Source: Streptomyces tendae
GTDB taxonomy: Bacteria > Actinomycetota > Actinomycetes > Streptomycetales > Streptomycetaceae
Assembly: GCF_014650435.1 (NCBI RefSeq)
Contig: NZ_BMUY01000001.1
Coordinates: forward strand, 62,001 to 126,000
DNA length: 64,000 nt
Reading direction: 5' to 3'
Notes under the pieces: generated by a model
The model's database searches: none
Told to the model about the DNA's origin: nothing
The model's input: the letters and a program-made list of their open reading frames with translations, nothing else
Shown here: piece after piece, positions 7,361 through 16,427 of the stretch
How the letters are laid out: each line of letters starts with the position of its first letter
Position numbering within the stretch: position 1 is the stretch's first letter
Made by a program: the position numbers and the translations under genes

Positions 7361-8652
7361 CACGCCCCCAGCAGGCTCTGGCCGCAGACCCGTACGACCT
7401 GGCCGTTGACCGCGCCGGACGCCGGGTGCGCGAGCCAGGCGGTGGTCTCGGCGACGTCCACCGGCAGGCCGCCCTGGGCCAGGGAGTTCATGCGGCGCCC
7501 GGCCTCGCGGATGAAGAGGGGGACCGCCGCCGTCATCTTGGTCTCGATGAAGCCCGGTGCCACCGCGTTCACCGTCACCCCGTGGGCGTCGAGCGCGCGC
7601 GGTGCGAGGGAACGGACCAGGCCGACGATCCCGGCCTTGCTCGCGCCGTAGTTGGTCTGCCCCGCGTTGCCCGCGAGCCCGGCGATGGAGGCCGTCGCCA
7701 CGATCCGGCCGCCCCGGTTCACGGCGCCCGCGGCGAGCAGCGCGTCCGTGGTGCGCAGGACGCTCGCGAGGTTGACGTCGAGGACGGAACTCCAGCGTTC
7801 GGCAGGCATGTTGACCAGCCGCCGGTCGCGGGTGACGCCCGCGTTGTGGATCAGGATGTCGAGCCCGCCGGGCAGCGCGGCGGCGATCCGCTCGCCCGCG
7901 TCGGCGGCCGTGATGTCCAGCGCGAGGGCGATGCCGCCAAGGCGTTCGGCGGCCCGGCGGGCGGCGTCCTCGGCCTGCGGCACGTCCAGGACGACGACCT
8001 GGGCGCCCTGACCCGCCAGCGTCTCGGCCACCGCCGAGCCGATGCCGCGGGCGGCGCCGGTGACCAGGGCGGTGCGCCCGGCCAGGGGGAGGGTCCAGTC
8101 GTCAGGGCCGGCGCCCTCGCCCGCCGCCCCCACCTCGATCACCTGGCCGCTGACGTAGGCGGAGGCGGGGGAGAGGAGGAAGCGGAGGGTGGACTCGGCG
8201 GGTGCCGCGTCGGTGAGCCGTACGAGGTTGACGGTCCTGCCGCGCCCGATCTCCTTGCCGAGCGAGCGCGTGAACCCCTCCAACGCCTGCTGGGCGGCGG
8301 CCTGGTGGTGGTCGGCCGGGTCGAGCGGGGCGCCGAGCACCACCACGCGGCCGCTCGCGGCGACGGACCGTACGACGGGGTGCAGTGCGGCGTGCACCTC
8401 GGCGAGCGCGTCGACGTCCCGTACGCCGGTGGCGTCGAGGACGACGGCTGCGGGCCGGCCGTCCTCGTCCCGGGGCAGGCCCGTGCGGGCCAGGACGGGC
8501 ACGAGGTCGAGGTCCGTCTTGCCGGCCGTGAGGTGCAGCAGACCGCCGTCGAAGGCGTCGCGCCGCAGCTCGGCGGGTTGTGGCAGCCCGAGCCTGCGGG
8601 TGAGGAAACGGCCGGGTGCGGTGCCGGTGAAGCTGAGATAGCGGTCGGCCAT
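7360..8652 (-). CDS. fabG: High-molecular-weight 3-oxoacyl-(ACP/CoA) reductase, FabG4 type
   Basis: This 430-residue protein is nearly twice the size of ordinary FabG. The C-terminal half (from about 205) is a full short-chain dehydrogenase: nucleotide loop TGAARGIG, catalytic Y-G-A-S-K and C-terminal NAVAPGFIETKM. The N-terminal ~190 residues form a degenerate Rossmann domain, as in mycobacterial FabG4, which prefers NADH and CoA substrates. ATG 8652 begins MADRYLSFTGTAPGRFL. It reduces 3-oxoacyl thioesters made or consumed by the divergent thiolase and feeds the dehydratase downstream. Confidence 0.9.
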   Translation of the reverse strand: MADRYLSFTGTAPGRFLTRRLGLPQPAELRRDAFDGGLLHLTAGKTDLDLVPVLARTGLPRDEDGRPAAVVLDATGVRDVDALAEVHAALHPVVRSVAASGRVVVLGAPLDPADHHQAAAQQALEGFTRSLGKEIGRGRTVNLVRLTDAAPAESTLRFLLSPASAYVSGQVIEVGAAGEGAGPDDWTLPLAGRTALVTGAARGIGSAVAETLAGQGAQVVVLDVPQAEDAARRAAERLGGIALALDITAADAGERIAAALPGGLDILIHNAGVTRDRRLVNMPAERWSSVLDVNLASVLRTTDALLAAGAVNRGGRIVATASIAGLAGNAGQTNYGASKAGIVGLVRSLAPRALDAHGVTVNAVAPGFIETKMTAAVPLFIREAGRRMNSLAQGGLPVDVAETTAWLAHPASGAVNGQVVRVCGQSLLGA

Positions 8653-8679
8653 GTCTGTCTCCCAGGCGGCGGATGGGGG

Positions 8680-8711
8680 TCCCCCGCGCGAGCGTGTTCG
8701 AGCGTGGGGGA
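8680..8711. repeat. Dispersed hairpin element TCCCCCGCGC...GCGTGGGGGA
   Basis: TCCCCCGCGC (8680-8689) pairs with GCGTGGGGGA (8702-8711), with one G-U pair, around a 12-base GAGCGTGTTCGA loop. The sequence resembles a small repeat that I recall as common between Streptomyces genes. It lies in the untranslated leader of the fabG-like gene and could affect its expression. Confidence 0.65.
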
Positions 8712-8753
8712 GTGTCCAGGGGCCGGCGGTCGGGCTCGTGCCGCCCACTGATG

Positions 8754-8783
8754 CTTACTCTGGAGTAAGGTTACCGGAGGTAA
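8754..8783. promoter_or_regulatory. Paired inverted repeats between divergent fabG and fadA genes
   Basis: CTTACTCTGGAGTAAG (8754-8769) is a perfect 16-bp palindrome. TTACCGGAGGTAA (8771-8783) is a second inverted repeat with arms TTACC and GGTAA. Both sit in the 161-bp divergent promoter region. The same TTACY...RGTAA form recurs at 10102-10115 upstream of the acyl-CoA synthetase gene. This is the shape of a TetR-family operator. Confidence 0.7.
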
Positions 8784-8813
8784 GCCTATGTCACGGGTGA
8801 GGAGCAGGTCGAG

Positions 8814-10100
8814 ATGAGCCCTCTGGCACCGCAGCCCCCACGCCGCGTCGCGGTCATCGGCGGCGCCCGCGTCCCCTTCGCCCGCTCCGACGGGCCGTAC
8901 GCCACCGCCTCCAACCAGGAGATGCTCACCGCGGCCCTGGACGCCTTGGTCGAGCGGCACGGCCTCCAGGGGCCGGGCGCGGTCGGCGAGTTCGTGGCCG
9001 GCGCGGTCCTCAAGCACAGCCGGGACTTCAACCTCGCCCGCGAGACGGTCCTCGGCTCGGCCCTCGACCCGCGCACCCCCGCCTACGACATCCAGCAGGC
9101 CTGCGGCACCGGCCTCCAGGCCGTGATCGCCGCCGCCAACAAGATCGCCCTCGGTCAGACCGAGTCGGCGATCGCGGGCGGCGCCGACACCGCGAGCGAC
9201 GCCCCGCTCGGCGTCAACGACCGCCTGCGCCGCATCCTCTTGGAGGCCCGCCGGGCGAAGACCACCGGCGGCAGGCTGAAGGCCCTGGCCAAGGTCCGCC
9301 CGGGACACCTGGTCCCCGACATCCCGCGCAACGCCGAGCCGCGCACCGGCCTCTCGATGGGCGAGCATGCCGCGGTCACCGCACGCGCCTGGGGCATCTC
9401 CCGTGAGGAACAGGACGTGTTGGCCGCCGCGAGCCACCAGCGGCTGGCGGCGGCGTACGAACGCGGCCTCTTCCAGGACCTGGTGGTCCCCTTCCGCGGC
9501 CTGGCCCGCGACCAGAACATGCGCCCCGGCTCGACGGTGGAGAAACTGGCCGCGCTCAAGCCGGTGTTCGGCCTCGGCGCCCCCGGTCCCACCATGACGG
9601 CGGGCAACTCCACGCCCCTGACGGACGGCGCCGCGACGGTGCTGCTGGCGAGCGAGGAGTGGGCCGAGGCCCGCGGCATCGAACCCCTCGCGTACCTCAC
9701 GGCGTACGAGACGGCCGCCGTGGACTTCGTCGGCGGGGACGTGGCCGGTGGCGAGGACGGCCTGCTGATGGCGCCCGCGTACGCGGTGCCGCGGATGCTG
9801 GAGCGGGCGGGGCTCGGCATCGGGGACTTCGACCTCGTCGAGATCCACGAGGCGTTCGCCTCCCAGGTGCTGGCCACACTGGCCGCCTGGGAGAAGCGCG
9901 GCCTGGCCCCGGTGGACCGGGCCCGCCTGAACGTGGCAGGCTCCTCCCTCGCCACCGGCCACCCCTTCGCCGCCACCGGCGCCCGGATCGTGGCGACCCT
10001 GGCCACCCTGCTCGCCGAGCGGGAAGGGCCGGGGCGCGGCCTGATCTCCGTCTGCGCGGCGGGCGGCCAGGGCGTCACCGCCATACTGGAACGAACGTGA
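8814..10100 (+). CDS. Acetyl-CoA C-acyltransferase (thiolase), FadA2 type
   Basis: The 428-residue thiolase joins or cleaves acyl-CoA chains by two acetyl-CoA carbons. The first catalytic cysteine lies in IQQACGTGLQAV (about residue 98). The C-terminal motifs are NVAGSSLATGHPFAATGAR with its histidine, and SVCAAGGQG with the second cysteine. The NEAFA-type histidine motif appears as EIHEAFA. ATG 8814 begins MSPLAPQPPRRVAVIGGARV. It is transcribed away from the fabG/htdX pair, and the shared operator region suggests coordinated control of a fatty-acid extension or degradation module. Confidence 0.92.
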   Translation: MSPLAPQPPRRVAVIGGARVPFARSDGPYATASNQEMLTAALDALVERHGLQGPGAVGEFVAGAVLKHSRDFNLARETVLGSALDPRTPAYDIQQACGTGLQAVIAAANKIALGQTESAIAGGADTASDAPLGVNDRLRRILLEARRAKTTGGRLKALAKVRPGHLVPDIPRNAEPRTGLSMGEHAAVTARAWGISREEQDVLAAASHQRLAAAYERGLFQDLVVPFRGLARDQNMRPGSTVEKLAALKPVFGLGAPGPTMTAGNSTPLTDGAATVLLASEEWAEARGIEPLAYLTAYETAAVDFVGGDVAGGEDGLLMAPAYAVPRMLERAGLGIGDFDLVEIHEAFASQVLATLAAWEKRGLAPVDRARLNVAGSSLATGHPFAATGARIVATLATLLAEREGPGRGLISVCAAGGQGVTAILERT

Positions 10101-10101
10101 C

Positions 10102-10115
10102 TTACCCTCAGGTAA
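10102..10115. promoter_or_regulatory. Third TTACY-N4-RGTAA inverted repeat
   Basis: TTACCCTCAGGTAA, arms TTACC and GGTAA with 4 bases between, lies 2 bp after the thiolase stop and 245 bp before the synthetase start. It matches the spacing of the site at 8755-8768. It probably puts the synthetase gene under the same regulator. Confidence 0.65.
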
Positions 10116-10360
10116 CCCCCAACACTGCACACGTCCGGCGCGGGAAGATCGTGGAACGCGCACCAAGTCCCCACCTGGGCGCCGTACGATCCCGGAACTG
10201 ACCGCCGGTAACCCCTTTCCGCGGAACCGGCGATGAACGCCTCGGCGCGCGAGGCACGTACGTCATGCAGCAGAACCAGCGACAGCCGAAGCAGCGGCAC
10301 CGGAAGCCGCGACCGCAGAAGCAGAAGCAGTGTCTTTGCTGCACGTCCCAGGAGCCGCCC

Positions 10361-12289
10361 GTGTCCACCCCGCTTCCGTCCTTCGCCGCATCCGCCGCCT
10401 ACGCCGACTCGCCGGGTCCCACCCTGGTGGCGCCCGAGACGCGGATGCTGGACGGGACCGTCAGGGAGGCGTACGTACCGCCGTTCGCCCCGCCGGTGCG
10501 CCGCGGGTCCCTGGCCGACCTGCCCTTCGACAACGCGGCGGCGGTGCCCGGGCAGGTCGTCCTCAGCCGCAGGTCGCCGGACGGCGACTGGAGCGACGTC
10601 ACGGCGGCCGAGTTCGCCGGGCAGGTGCTGGCGGTGGCCAAGGGCATGATCGCCGAGGGGCTGATGCCGGGCGACCGCATCGCGATCATGGCCCGGACGA
10701 CGTACGAGTGGACGCTGCTGGACTTCGCCGCGTGGGCGGCGGGACTGGTCACCGTGCCGATCTACCCCACCTCCTCGCTCTTCCAGACCCGCTGGATCCT
10801 CCAGGACTCCGGCGCCGTCACCCTGGTCACCGAGACCGCCGCGCAGGCCGCGGCCCTCGGCCCCGAGCTGGACCGCATCCCCGACCTGGGGCACCTGTGG
10901 GTCATGGAGAAGGGCCACGTGGAGCGGCTGGCCGAGCTGGGCGAGCGGCTCCCGGACGCGGAGGTGGAGGTGCGCCGCGGCATGCTCGGCCCGTCCACCC
11001 TCGCCACCCTCATCTACACCTCCGGCACCACCGGCCGCCCCAAGGGCTGCGTGCTCACCCACGGCAACTTCTTCGCCGAGGTCGACAACGCGATCGAGCT
11101 GCTCTACCCCGTCTTCAAGGCGGAGACCGGCGAGGAGCCCTCGATCCTGCTCTTCCTGCCGATGTCCCACGTCTTCGGCCGCATGGTCGCGGTGGCCTGC
11201 GTCCGCGCCCGGGTCCGCCTCGGCCACGCGCCCAGCCTGAAACCCGAGGACCTCCTCCCCGACCTGGCGGCCTTCCGGCCGACCTGTCTGCTGACCATCC
11301 CGTACATGCTGGAGAAGGTCTTCAACAGCGCCCGCGCCAAGGCCGAGTCCGGCGGCCGAGCCTCGGCCTTCGACCGCGCCGTCTCGGTGGCGGTGCGCTA
11401 CGGTGAGGCCAAGGAGGCCCGCCAGACCGGCACCGGCAGCGGCCCCGGCCGCGGCCTGAAGACCGCCCGCTCCTTCTACGACCCGCTCGTCTTCCGGAAG
11501 ATCCGGGGCGCCATGGGCGGCCGGGTCAAGTACGCCATCTGCGGCGGTTCCCCGCTCGGCCGTCGCCTGGCCGCCTTCTACGCCGGCGCCGGTATCGAGA
11601 TCTTCGAGGGCTACGGCCTCACCGAGACCACCGCCGCGGCCACCGTCACGCCCCCGCTCAAACCGCGCCTGGGCACCGTCGGCTGGCCGCTGCCCGGCAC
11701 CCGTATCCGCATCGCCGCCGACGGCGAGATCCTCGTCGCGGGGGAGCAGGTCCTGCACGGCTACTGGGACCCGCAGGCCGGCGGCGTCGTCCAGGCCGCA
11801 CCCGACGGCTGGTTCGCCACCGGCGACATCGGCAGCCTGGACGACGAGGGCTATCTGACGATCACCGGCCGCAAGAAGGAGCTGCTGATCACCGCGGGCG
11901 GCAAGAGCGTCGCCCCGGCCCCGCTGGAGAACTGGCTGCGCTCCCACCCCCTGATCTCCCAGTGCATCGTCCTGGGCGACCGCCGGCCCTACGTCTCCGC
12001 CCTGTTCACCCTCGATGCGGACGGCGTCACCCACTGGCGCCGCATGAACGGCAAGCACCCGGTGCCGCCGGAGCTGCTGGTGGACGACGAGGAGGTCCAC
12101 GCGGTGCTCCAGCGCGCCGTCGACGAGGCCAACAAACTGGTCTCCCGCCCGGAGTCCATCCGCCGCTTCGCCGTCCTGCCCAGGGACTTCACCGAGTGGG
12201 AGGGCCACCTGACCCCCTCCATGAAGCTCCGCCGCGAGGTGATCATGCGGGACTTCGCGGGGGCGGTGGAGGGGCTGTACGAGGGATAG
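10361..12289 (+). CDS. Long-chain acyl-CoA synthetase (AMP-dependent, FadD type)
   Basis: The 642-residue enzyme activates fatty acids with ATP and CoA. The AMP-binding loop is YTSGTTGRPKGCVLTHGNF (about 220-240). The GYGLTETTAA, DGWFATGDIG and GRKKELLITAGGK segments are the standard later motifs, the last one holding the catalytic-loop region. GTG 10361 was chosen because AGGAG lies 6 bases upstream; ATG 10265 would add 32 residues rich in Gln, Arg and Lys and ending in QCLCC, which looks non-domain. A 5' region with a CGCCGGT/ACCGGCG hairpin (10203-10232) precedes it. It likely feeds the thiolase/reductase/dehydratase set. Confidence 0.9.
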   Translation: MSTPLPSFAASAAYADSPGPTLVAPETRMLDGTVREAYVPPFAPPVRRGSLADLPFDNAAAVPGQVVLSRRSPDGDWSDVTAAEFAGQVLAVAKGMIAEGLMPGDRIAIMARTTYEWTLLDFAAWAAGLVTVPIYPTSSLFQTRWILQDSGAVTLVTETAAQAAALGPELDRIPDLGHLWVMEKGHVERLAELGERLPDAEVEVRRGMLGPSTLATLIYTSGTTGRPKGCVLTHGNFFAEVDNAIELLYPVFKAETGEEPSILLFLPMSHVFGRMVAVACVRARVRLGHAPSLKPEDLLPDLAAFRPTCLLTIPYMLEKVFNSARAKAESGGRASAFDRAVSVAVRYGEAKEARQTGTGSGPGRGLKTARSFYDPLVFRKIRGAMGGRVKYAICGGSPLGRRLAAFYAGAGIEIFEGYGLTETTAAATVTPPLKPRLGTVGWPLPGTRIRIAADGEILVAGEQVLHGYWDPQAGGVVQAAPDGWFATGDIGSLDDEGYLTITGRKKELLITAGGKSVAPAPLENWLRSHPLISQCIVLGDRRPYVSALFTLDADGVTHWRRMNGKHPVPPELLVDDEEVHAVLQRAVDEANKLVSRPESIRRFAVLPRDFTEWEGHLTPSMKLRREVIMRDFAGAVEGLYEG

Positions 12290-12329
12290 GACCCCCTGGG
12301 CTCAGCGACAGGACCCCCTGGGCTCAGCG
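12289..12329. repeat. 19-bp tandem direct repeat spanning a stop codon
   Basis: GGACCCCCTGGGCTCAGCG occurs at 12289-12307 and again at 12311-12329, a 22-bp period. The second copy contains the TGA of the minus-strand methyltransferase (12324-12326), while the first begins at the last base of the synthetase stop. It looks like a local duplication between convergent genes. Confidence 0.8.
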
Positions 12330-12968
12330 GCGGGCGATGAGGAACGCCTGCGGGACCTGGGCGAGGGTGGTCTCCTCGGTGAACCGCACCGTCCGGGACA
12401 GCACGGTGAACCCGACCTGCTCCAGCAGCTCGGCCATCGGCTCCGGCCGTCGCCGTTCGAAGTCCAGGGCGACCGGGTGGCCCCACGGGCGATTGTGGTG
12501 GTTCGGCTCGTCACCGACCTGGAAGCCGAGCAGCAGATGCCCGCCCGGGGCCAGCACGCGCCGCACCTCGCCGAAGAGGTCCGGCAGCCGCTCCCACGGC
12601 GTGTGGATCGAGGAGTACCAGGAGACCGCTCCCGCGAGGGCGCCGTCGGGCAGGTCCAGCTCCAGCATGGACCCCTGCTCGAACCGCAGCCCGGGGTTCT
12701 CCCGGCGCGCGATCGCGAGCATCGAGGAGGACAGGTCGAGGCCGAAGACCCGTAGGCCCAGCGAGGCGAGGTGCGCGGTGACCAGGCCGGGCCCGCAGCC
12801 GAGGTCGGCCACCTGCCCCTCCGGCCCGACCAGCTCGGCGAAGGCGCCCATCAGCGCCCGGTCCAGCGGGGCGTCGTCGAGCACGGTGCGGAAGCGGGCG
12901 TGGTAGTCCTCGGCGATGGCGTCGTAGAAGGTCCGGGTGGTGGTCACGAAGGCGGGGTCGGCAGTCAT
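12324..12968 (-). CDS. SAM-dependent class I methyltransferase
   Basis: The 214-residue protein has the methyltransferase-11/25 type fold. VADLGCGPGLVTAHLA (about 54-69) is the SAM glycine loop, LDLSSSML the acidic loop, and RVLAPGGHLLLGF a late family motif. ATG 12968 begins MTADPAFVTTTRTFYDAIAED, a common opening for small-molecule methyltransferases. Substrate unknown. It converges on the acyl-CoA synthetase gene, with a tandem repeat between them. Confidence 0.85.
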   Translation of the reverse strand: MTADPAFVTTTRTFYDAIAEDYHARFRTVLDDAPLDRALMGAFAELVGPEGQVADLGCGPGLVTAHLASLGLRVFGLDLSSSMLAIARRENPGLRFEQGSMLELDLPDGALAGAVSWYSSIHTPWERLPDLFGEVRRVLAPGGHLLLGFQVGDEPNHHNRPWGHPVALDFERRRPEPMAELLEQVGFTVLSRTVRFTEETTLAQVPQAFLIARR

Positions 12969-13057
12969 GGGCGGACCCTAGCGGCAGCCACTGACAGCCG
13001 GGTCCGGTGACGACAGCCGGGTCCCGGTGAGGAATTCACGAAGGATTCATGAAAGGC

Positions 13058-13092
13058 AGGAGCCCCGTCGCCGAAACCGGCGCGGGGCTCCT
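13058..13092 (-). terminator. Terminator of the cold-shock gene
   Basis: AGGAGCCCCG (13058-13067) plus CGCCG (13069-13073) pair with CGGCG (13078-13082) plus CGGGGCTCCT (13083-13092) around a 4-base loop, with one bulged T. It lies 17 bp beyond the cold-shock stop; on the minus strand the stem runs on into GCCTTTCATG. Confidence 0.85.
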
Positions 13093-13108
13093 TGGGTACT
13101 GCTGTCAA

Positions 13109-13312
13109 TCAGACAGGAGTGACATTCTCCGCCTGCGGACCCTTGGGGCCCTGCGTGACGTCGAAGGACACCTGCTGGTTCTCCTCGAGGGACCGGAATC
13201 CGGTCGCGTTGATCGCGGAGTAGTGGACGAAGACGTCGGGGCCGCCGCCTTCCTGGGCGATGAAACCAAAGCCCTTTTCGGCGTTGAACCACTTCACGGT
13301 TCCGGTAGCCAT
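13109..13312 (-). CDS. Cold-shock protein, CspA family
   Basis: The 67-residue single cold-shock domain binds single-stranded RNA and DNA. RNP1 is KGFGFI and RNP2 is VFVHY, both intact, with the opening [13 protein letters not shown] and the end [10 protein letters not shown] typical of actinobacterial CspA. ATG 13312 follows AAGGAGGG. It has its own promoter, a long untranslated leader of about 155 bases and a strong terminator, so it is a single-gene unit. Confidence 0.96.
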   Translation of the reverse strand: MATGTVKWFNAEKGFGFIAQEGGGPDVFVHYSAINATGFRSLEENQQVSFDVTQGPKGPQAENVTPV

Positions 13313-13407
13313 AAGCCCTCCTTGGGCCCAAAGGGTTGCCCTGCTCCAGAACCAGCAAGTGTGAAGACTTTGAATGTCGCACAACTGCATACGTCTGAGA
13401 ACGACGA

Positions 13408-13436
13408 GAGCCCGCGGTCACATGCTCCGCAGGCTC
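13408..13436 (-). promoter_or_regulatory. Hairpin in the cold-shock 5' untranslated region
   Basis: GAGCCCGCGG (13408-13417) pairs with CCGCAGGCTC (13427-13436), nine of ten positions plus one wobble, around a 9-base loop. It lies about 95 bases before the cold-shock start. Long structured leaders are known to control cspA mRNA translation and stability in other bacteria; that role here is inferred. Confidence 0.55.
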
Positions 13437-13472
13437 TGTACTGCAAGGGAAACCAAACTGCAACTTGCTGTG

Positions 13473-13500
13473 AGCCTAGCACGCAGGCCCCCGAGCGCAA
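13473..13500 (-). promoter_or_regulatory. Predicted promoter of the cold-shock gene
   Basis: On the minus strand, TTGCGC (13500-13495) and TAGGCT (13478-13473) are 16 bases apart, a good vegetative-type pair. Transcription would begin near 13466, leaving about 155 untranslated bases. Confidence 0.55.
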
Positions 13501-13595
13501 CAGAGGTCAAGATCACTTCACCCGGACGTTTGAACCCCTGTGCCGTTCGGCTGACGCCGGGGGTCGGCGACGGGCGGTTCCCGGGGGAGGGCTAG

Positions 13596-14453
<858 letters not shown>

Positions 14454-14519
14454 CACGGCCGGGGCGTCGCCGCGGGCCGCCCACTACCCTGCTGGCAGGT
14501 ACCGGCGTACGGGGGAGGG

Positions 14520-16268
14520 GTGGACGCCATGCGGCCGCTCGAAGTCGACGAACCCACCGTCGTGGGCCCCTACCGGCTGCTCGGCCGGCTGGGCTCCGGC
14601 GGCATGGGCCGGGTCTACCTGGGCCGCAGCGCCGGCGGCCGCACGGTCGCGGTGAAGATCGTGCACCCGCACTTCGCGCTGGACGAGGAGTTCCGGGCCC
14701 GGTTCCGGCGCGAGGTGGCCGCCGCGCGCCGGGTCGGCGGCGCCTGGACCGCACCCGTGCTGGACGCGGACCCCGAGGCGCGCGTGCCGTGGGTCGCCAC
14801 GGCGTACGCGGCCGGCCCCTCCCTGACGTCGGCCGTAGCGGACGGCGGCCCGCTGCCCGCCCACTCGGTACGGGCGCTCGGCGCGGGCCTCGGCGAGGCG
14901 CTGGCCGCGGTGCACGAGCTGGGCCTGGTCCACCGCGACGTGAAGCCGTCCAACGTCCTCCTCACCCTCGACGGCCCCCTCCTGATCGACTTCGGCATCG
15001 CCCGCGCCACGGACGGCACCGCCTCCCTGACCTCGACGGGTGTGTCCATCGGCTCGCCCGGCTACATGTCCCCCGAGCAGATCCTCGGCAAGGGCGTGAC
15101 CGGGGCGGCGGACGTCTTCTCGCTGGGCGCCGTGCTGGCGTACGCGACGACGGGGCAGCCGCCCTTCCCGGGTGACTCCTCGGCCGCGCTGCTCTACAAG
15201 GTCGTCCACGAGGAGCCGAGCCTCGACGGCCTGGGCGACGGGGAGCTGCGCGAGCTGGTCGCGTCCTGCCTCGCGAAGGACCCGTCCGCCCGTCCGGCCC
15301 CCGCCGAGGTCGCCCGGCGCCTGGCCCCCGAGGGCGCGGCCCGCCTGGTGACCGGCGGCTGGCTGCCGGGAGCGCTGGTGGAACGGGTCAGCCGGAGCGC
15401 CGTACAGCTGCTGAACCTGGAGGCGGGGGAGGCGGAGACCGGGGCCTCGGGGCCCGTGGGGTTCAGCCGGCCGTCGGTCACGGCGGGGGGCGACGCCGGG
15501 ACGGCGGCCCCGGCGCCCGGTGTCTTCGGCCCGCCCCCGGTGATGCCGACGCCCACGTCGCCCTCGTATCCGCCCTCGTCGCCCGCCCCTGCCCCTGCCC
15601 CTGTCCCTTCTCCCGCCCTCCCGTCCGTCCCCGGCCCGAGGGACCCCGGGCCACCGAACGACGGCGCGGGCGCCGGGGCGGGCACGACGCACTCCCCGGG
15701 CAGGCTCGCCCTCTCCGTCGCGGCGACCTCGACGCAGGGCGCCCAGGGACGCGGCCGGCGGATCAGCTGCACCGTGGCCCTGGCGGTGGCGGGCGCGCTG
15801 GCGGCGGTGACGGTGGGGTCGGTGTTCGTCCTGGACCTGCTGCCGGGCCCGGGCAACGACGCGAACAACGCGGGCGGCAACGAGGCGTCCCACGATCCCC
15901 CGGCCGCCACCCCCGGCGGGCTGCCCGCGCGCTACCTCGGCGCCTGGGAGGGCCAGGCCGCCGCCCTGGACGGCAAGCTGCCGCTGGGCACCTTCCGGAT
16001 CACCATCAAGCAGGCGAAGGTCGGCCAGGAACTGGGCAGGCTCCACCAGACCGACGCGCTGGGCGGCGTCTGCGTCGACGTGATCACCCTCAAGAAGGTC
16101 ACGGAGAAGCAGCTCGTCGCCGGTTCCGTCGGCGCCGAGGGCAACCACGACGGCTGCAACCCGGCGCCCACGACCGTCACCTTCACCCCGGTCGGCGACG
16201 ACCTCGACTACGCCTCGAAGAGCGAGGAGTCGGGCCGGCCGAAGGCACGGCTGTCGAAGATCGGGTAG
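14520..16268 (+). CDS. Receptor-type Ser/Thr protein kinase
   Basis: The 582-residue protein carries a Hanks-type kinase at about 14-275: glycine loop LGSGGMGRVYLG, VAVKIV lysine, HRDVKPSN catalytic loop, DFGIAR and the GSPGYMSPEQ activation segment. A Pro-rich linker (about 310-385) leads to one membrane helix around 422-444 and an outer domain of ~140 residues of no family I recognise. GTG 14520 follows GGGGGAGGG; ATG 14529 is an alternative. It lies 66 bp after mqnA and is followed by a paralogous kinase. Both end next to the FHA-containing secretion ATPase. Confidence 0.92.
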   Translation: MDAMRPLEVDEPTVVGPYRLLGRLGSGGMGRVYLGRSAGGRTVAVKIVHPHFALDEEFRARFRREVAAARRVGGAWTAPVLDADPEARVPWVATAYAAGPSLTSAVADGGPLPAHSVRALGAGLGEALAAVHELGLVHRDVKPSNVLLTLDGPLLIDFGIARATDGTASLTSTGVSIGSPGYMSPEQILGKGVTGAADVFSLGAVLAYATTGQPPFPGDSSAALLYKVVHEEPSLDGLGDGELRELVASCLAKDPSARPAPAEVARRLAPEGAARLVTGGWLPGALVERVSRSAVQLLNLEAGEAETGASGPVGFSRPSVTAGGDAGTAAPAPGVFGPPPVMPTPTSPSYPPSSPAPAPAPVPSPALPSVPGPRDPGPPNDGAGAGAGTTHSPGRLALSVAATSTQGAQGRGRRISCTVALAVAGALAAVTVGSVFVLDLLPGPGNDANNAGGNEASHDPPAATPGGLPARYLGAWEGQAAALDGKLPLGTFRITIKQAKVGQELGRLHQTDALGGVCVDVITLKKVTEKQLVAGSVGAEGNHDGCNPAPTTVTFTPVGDDLDYASKSEESGRPKARLSKIG

Positions 16269-16427
16269 CGGCGCCCCGGTCTCCACCGGTCCGCCGCCTC
16301 CACGCCGCCATGCCCCGGTAATGGCCCTGACCCCGTTGTCACTACTGTGGCTGCGACACGAACACCGGCGATGAGTTGACCGTTCGTCAAGGCGTTCGCC
16401 AAGGTTTCGCTACGGGGAAGGCCCGCC

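Noticed and set aside
10265..10360. 32-residue N-terminal extension of the acyl-CoA synthetase
   Set aside because: The added part is Gln/Arg/Lys-rich without domain likeness, and AGGAG stands properly before GTG 10361. A short regulatory peptide there cannot be excluded.
9155..12208. 1017-codon minus-strand open frame
   Set aside because: It lies opposite the thiolase and acyl-CoA synthetase genes, whose motifs are complete. Composition is that of a shadow frame.
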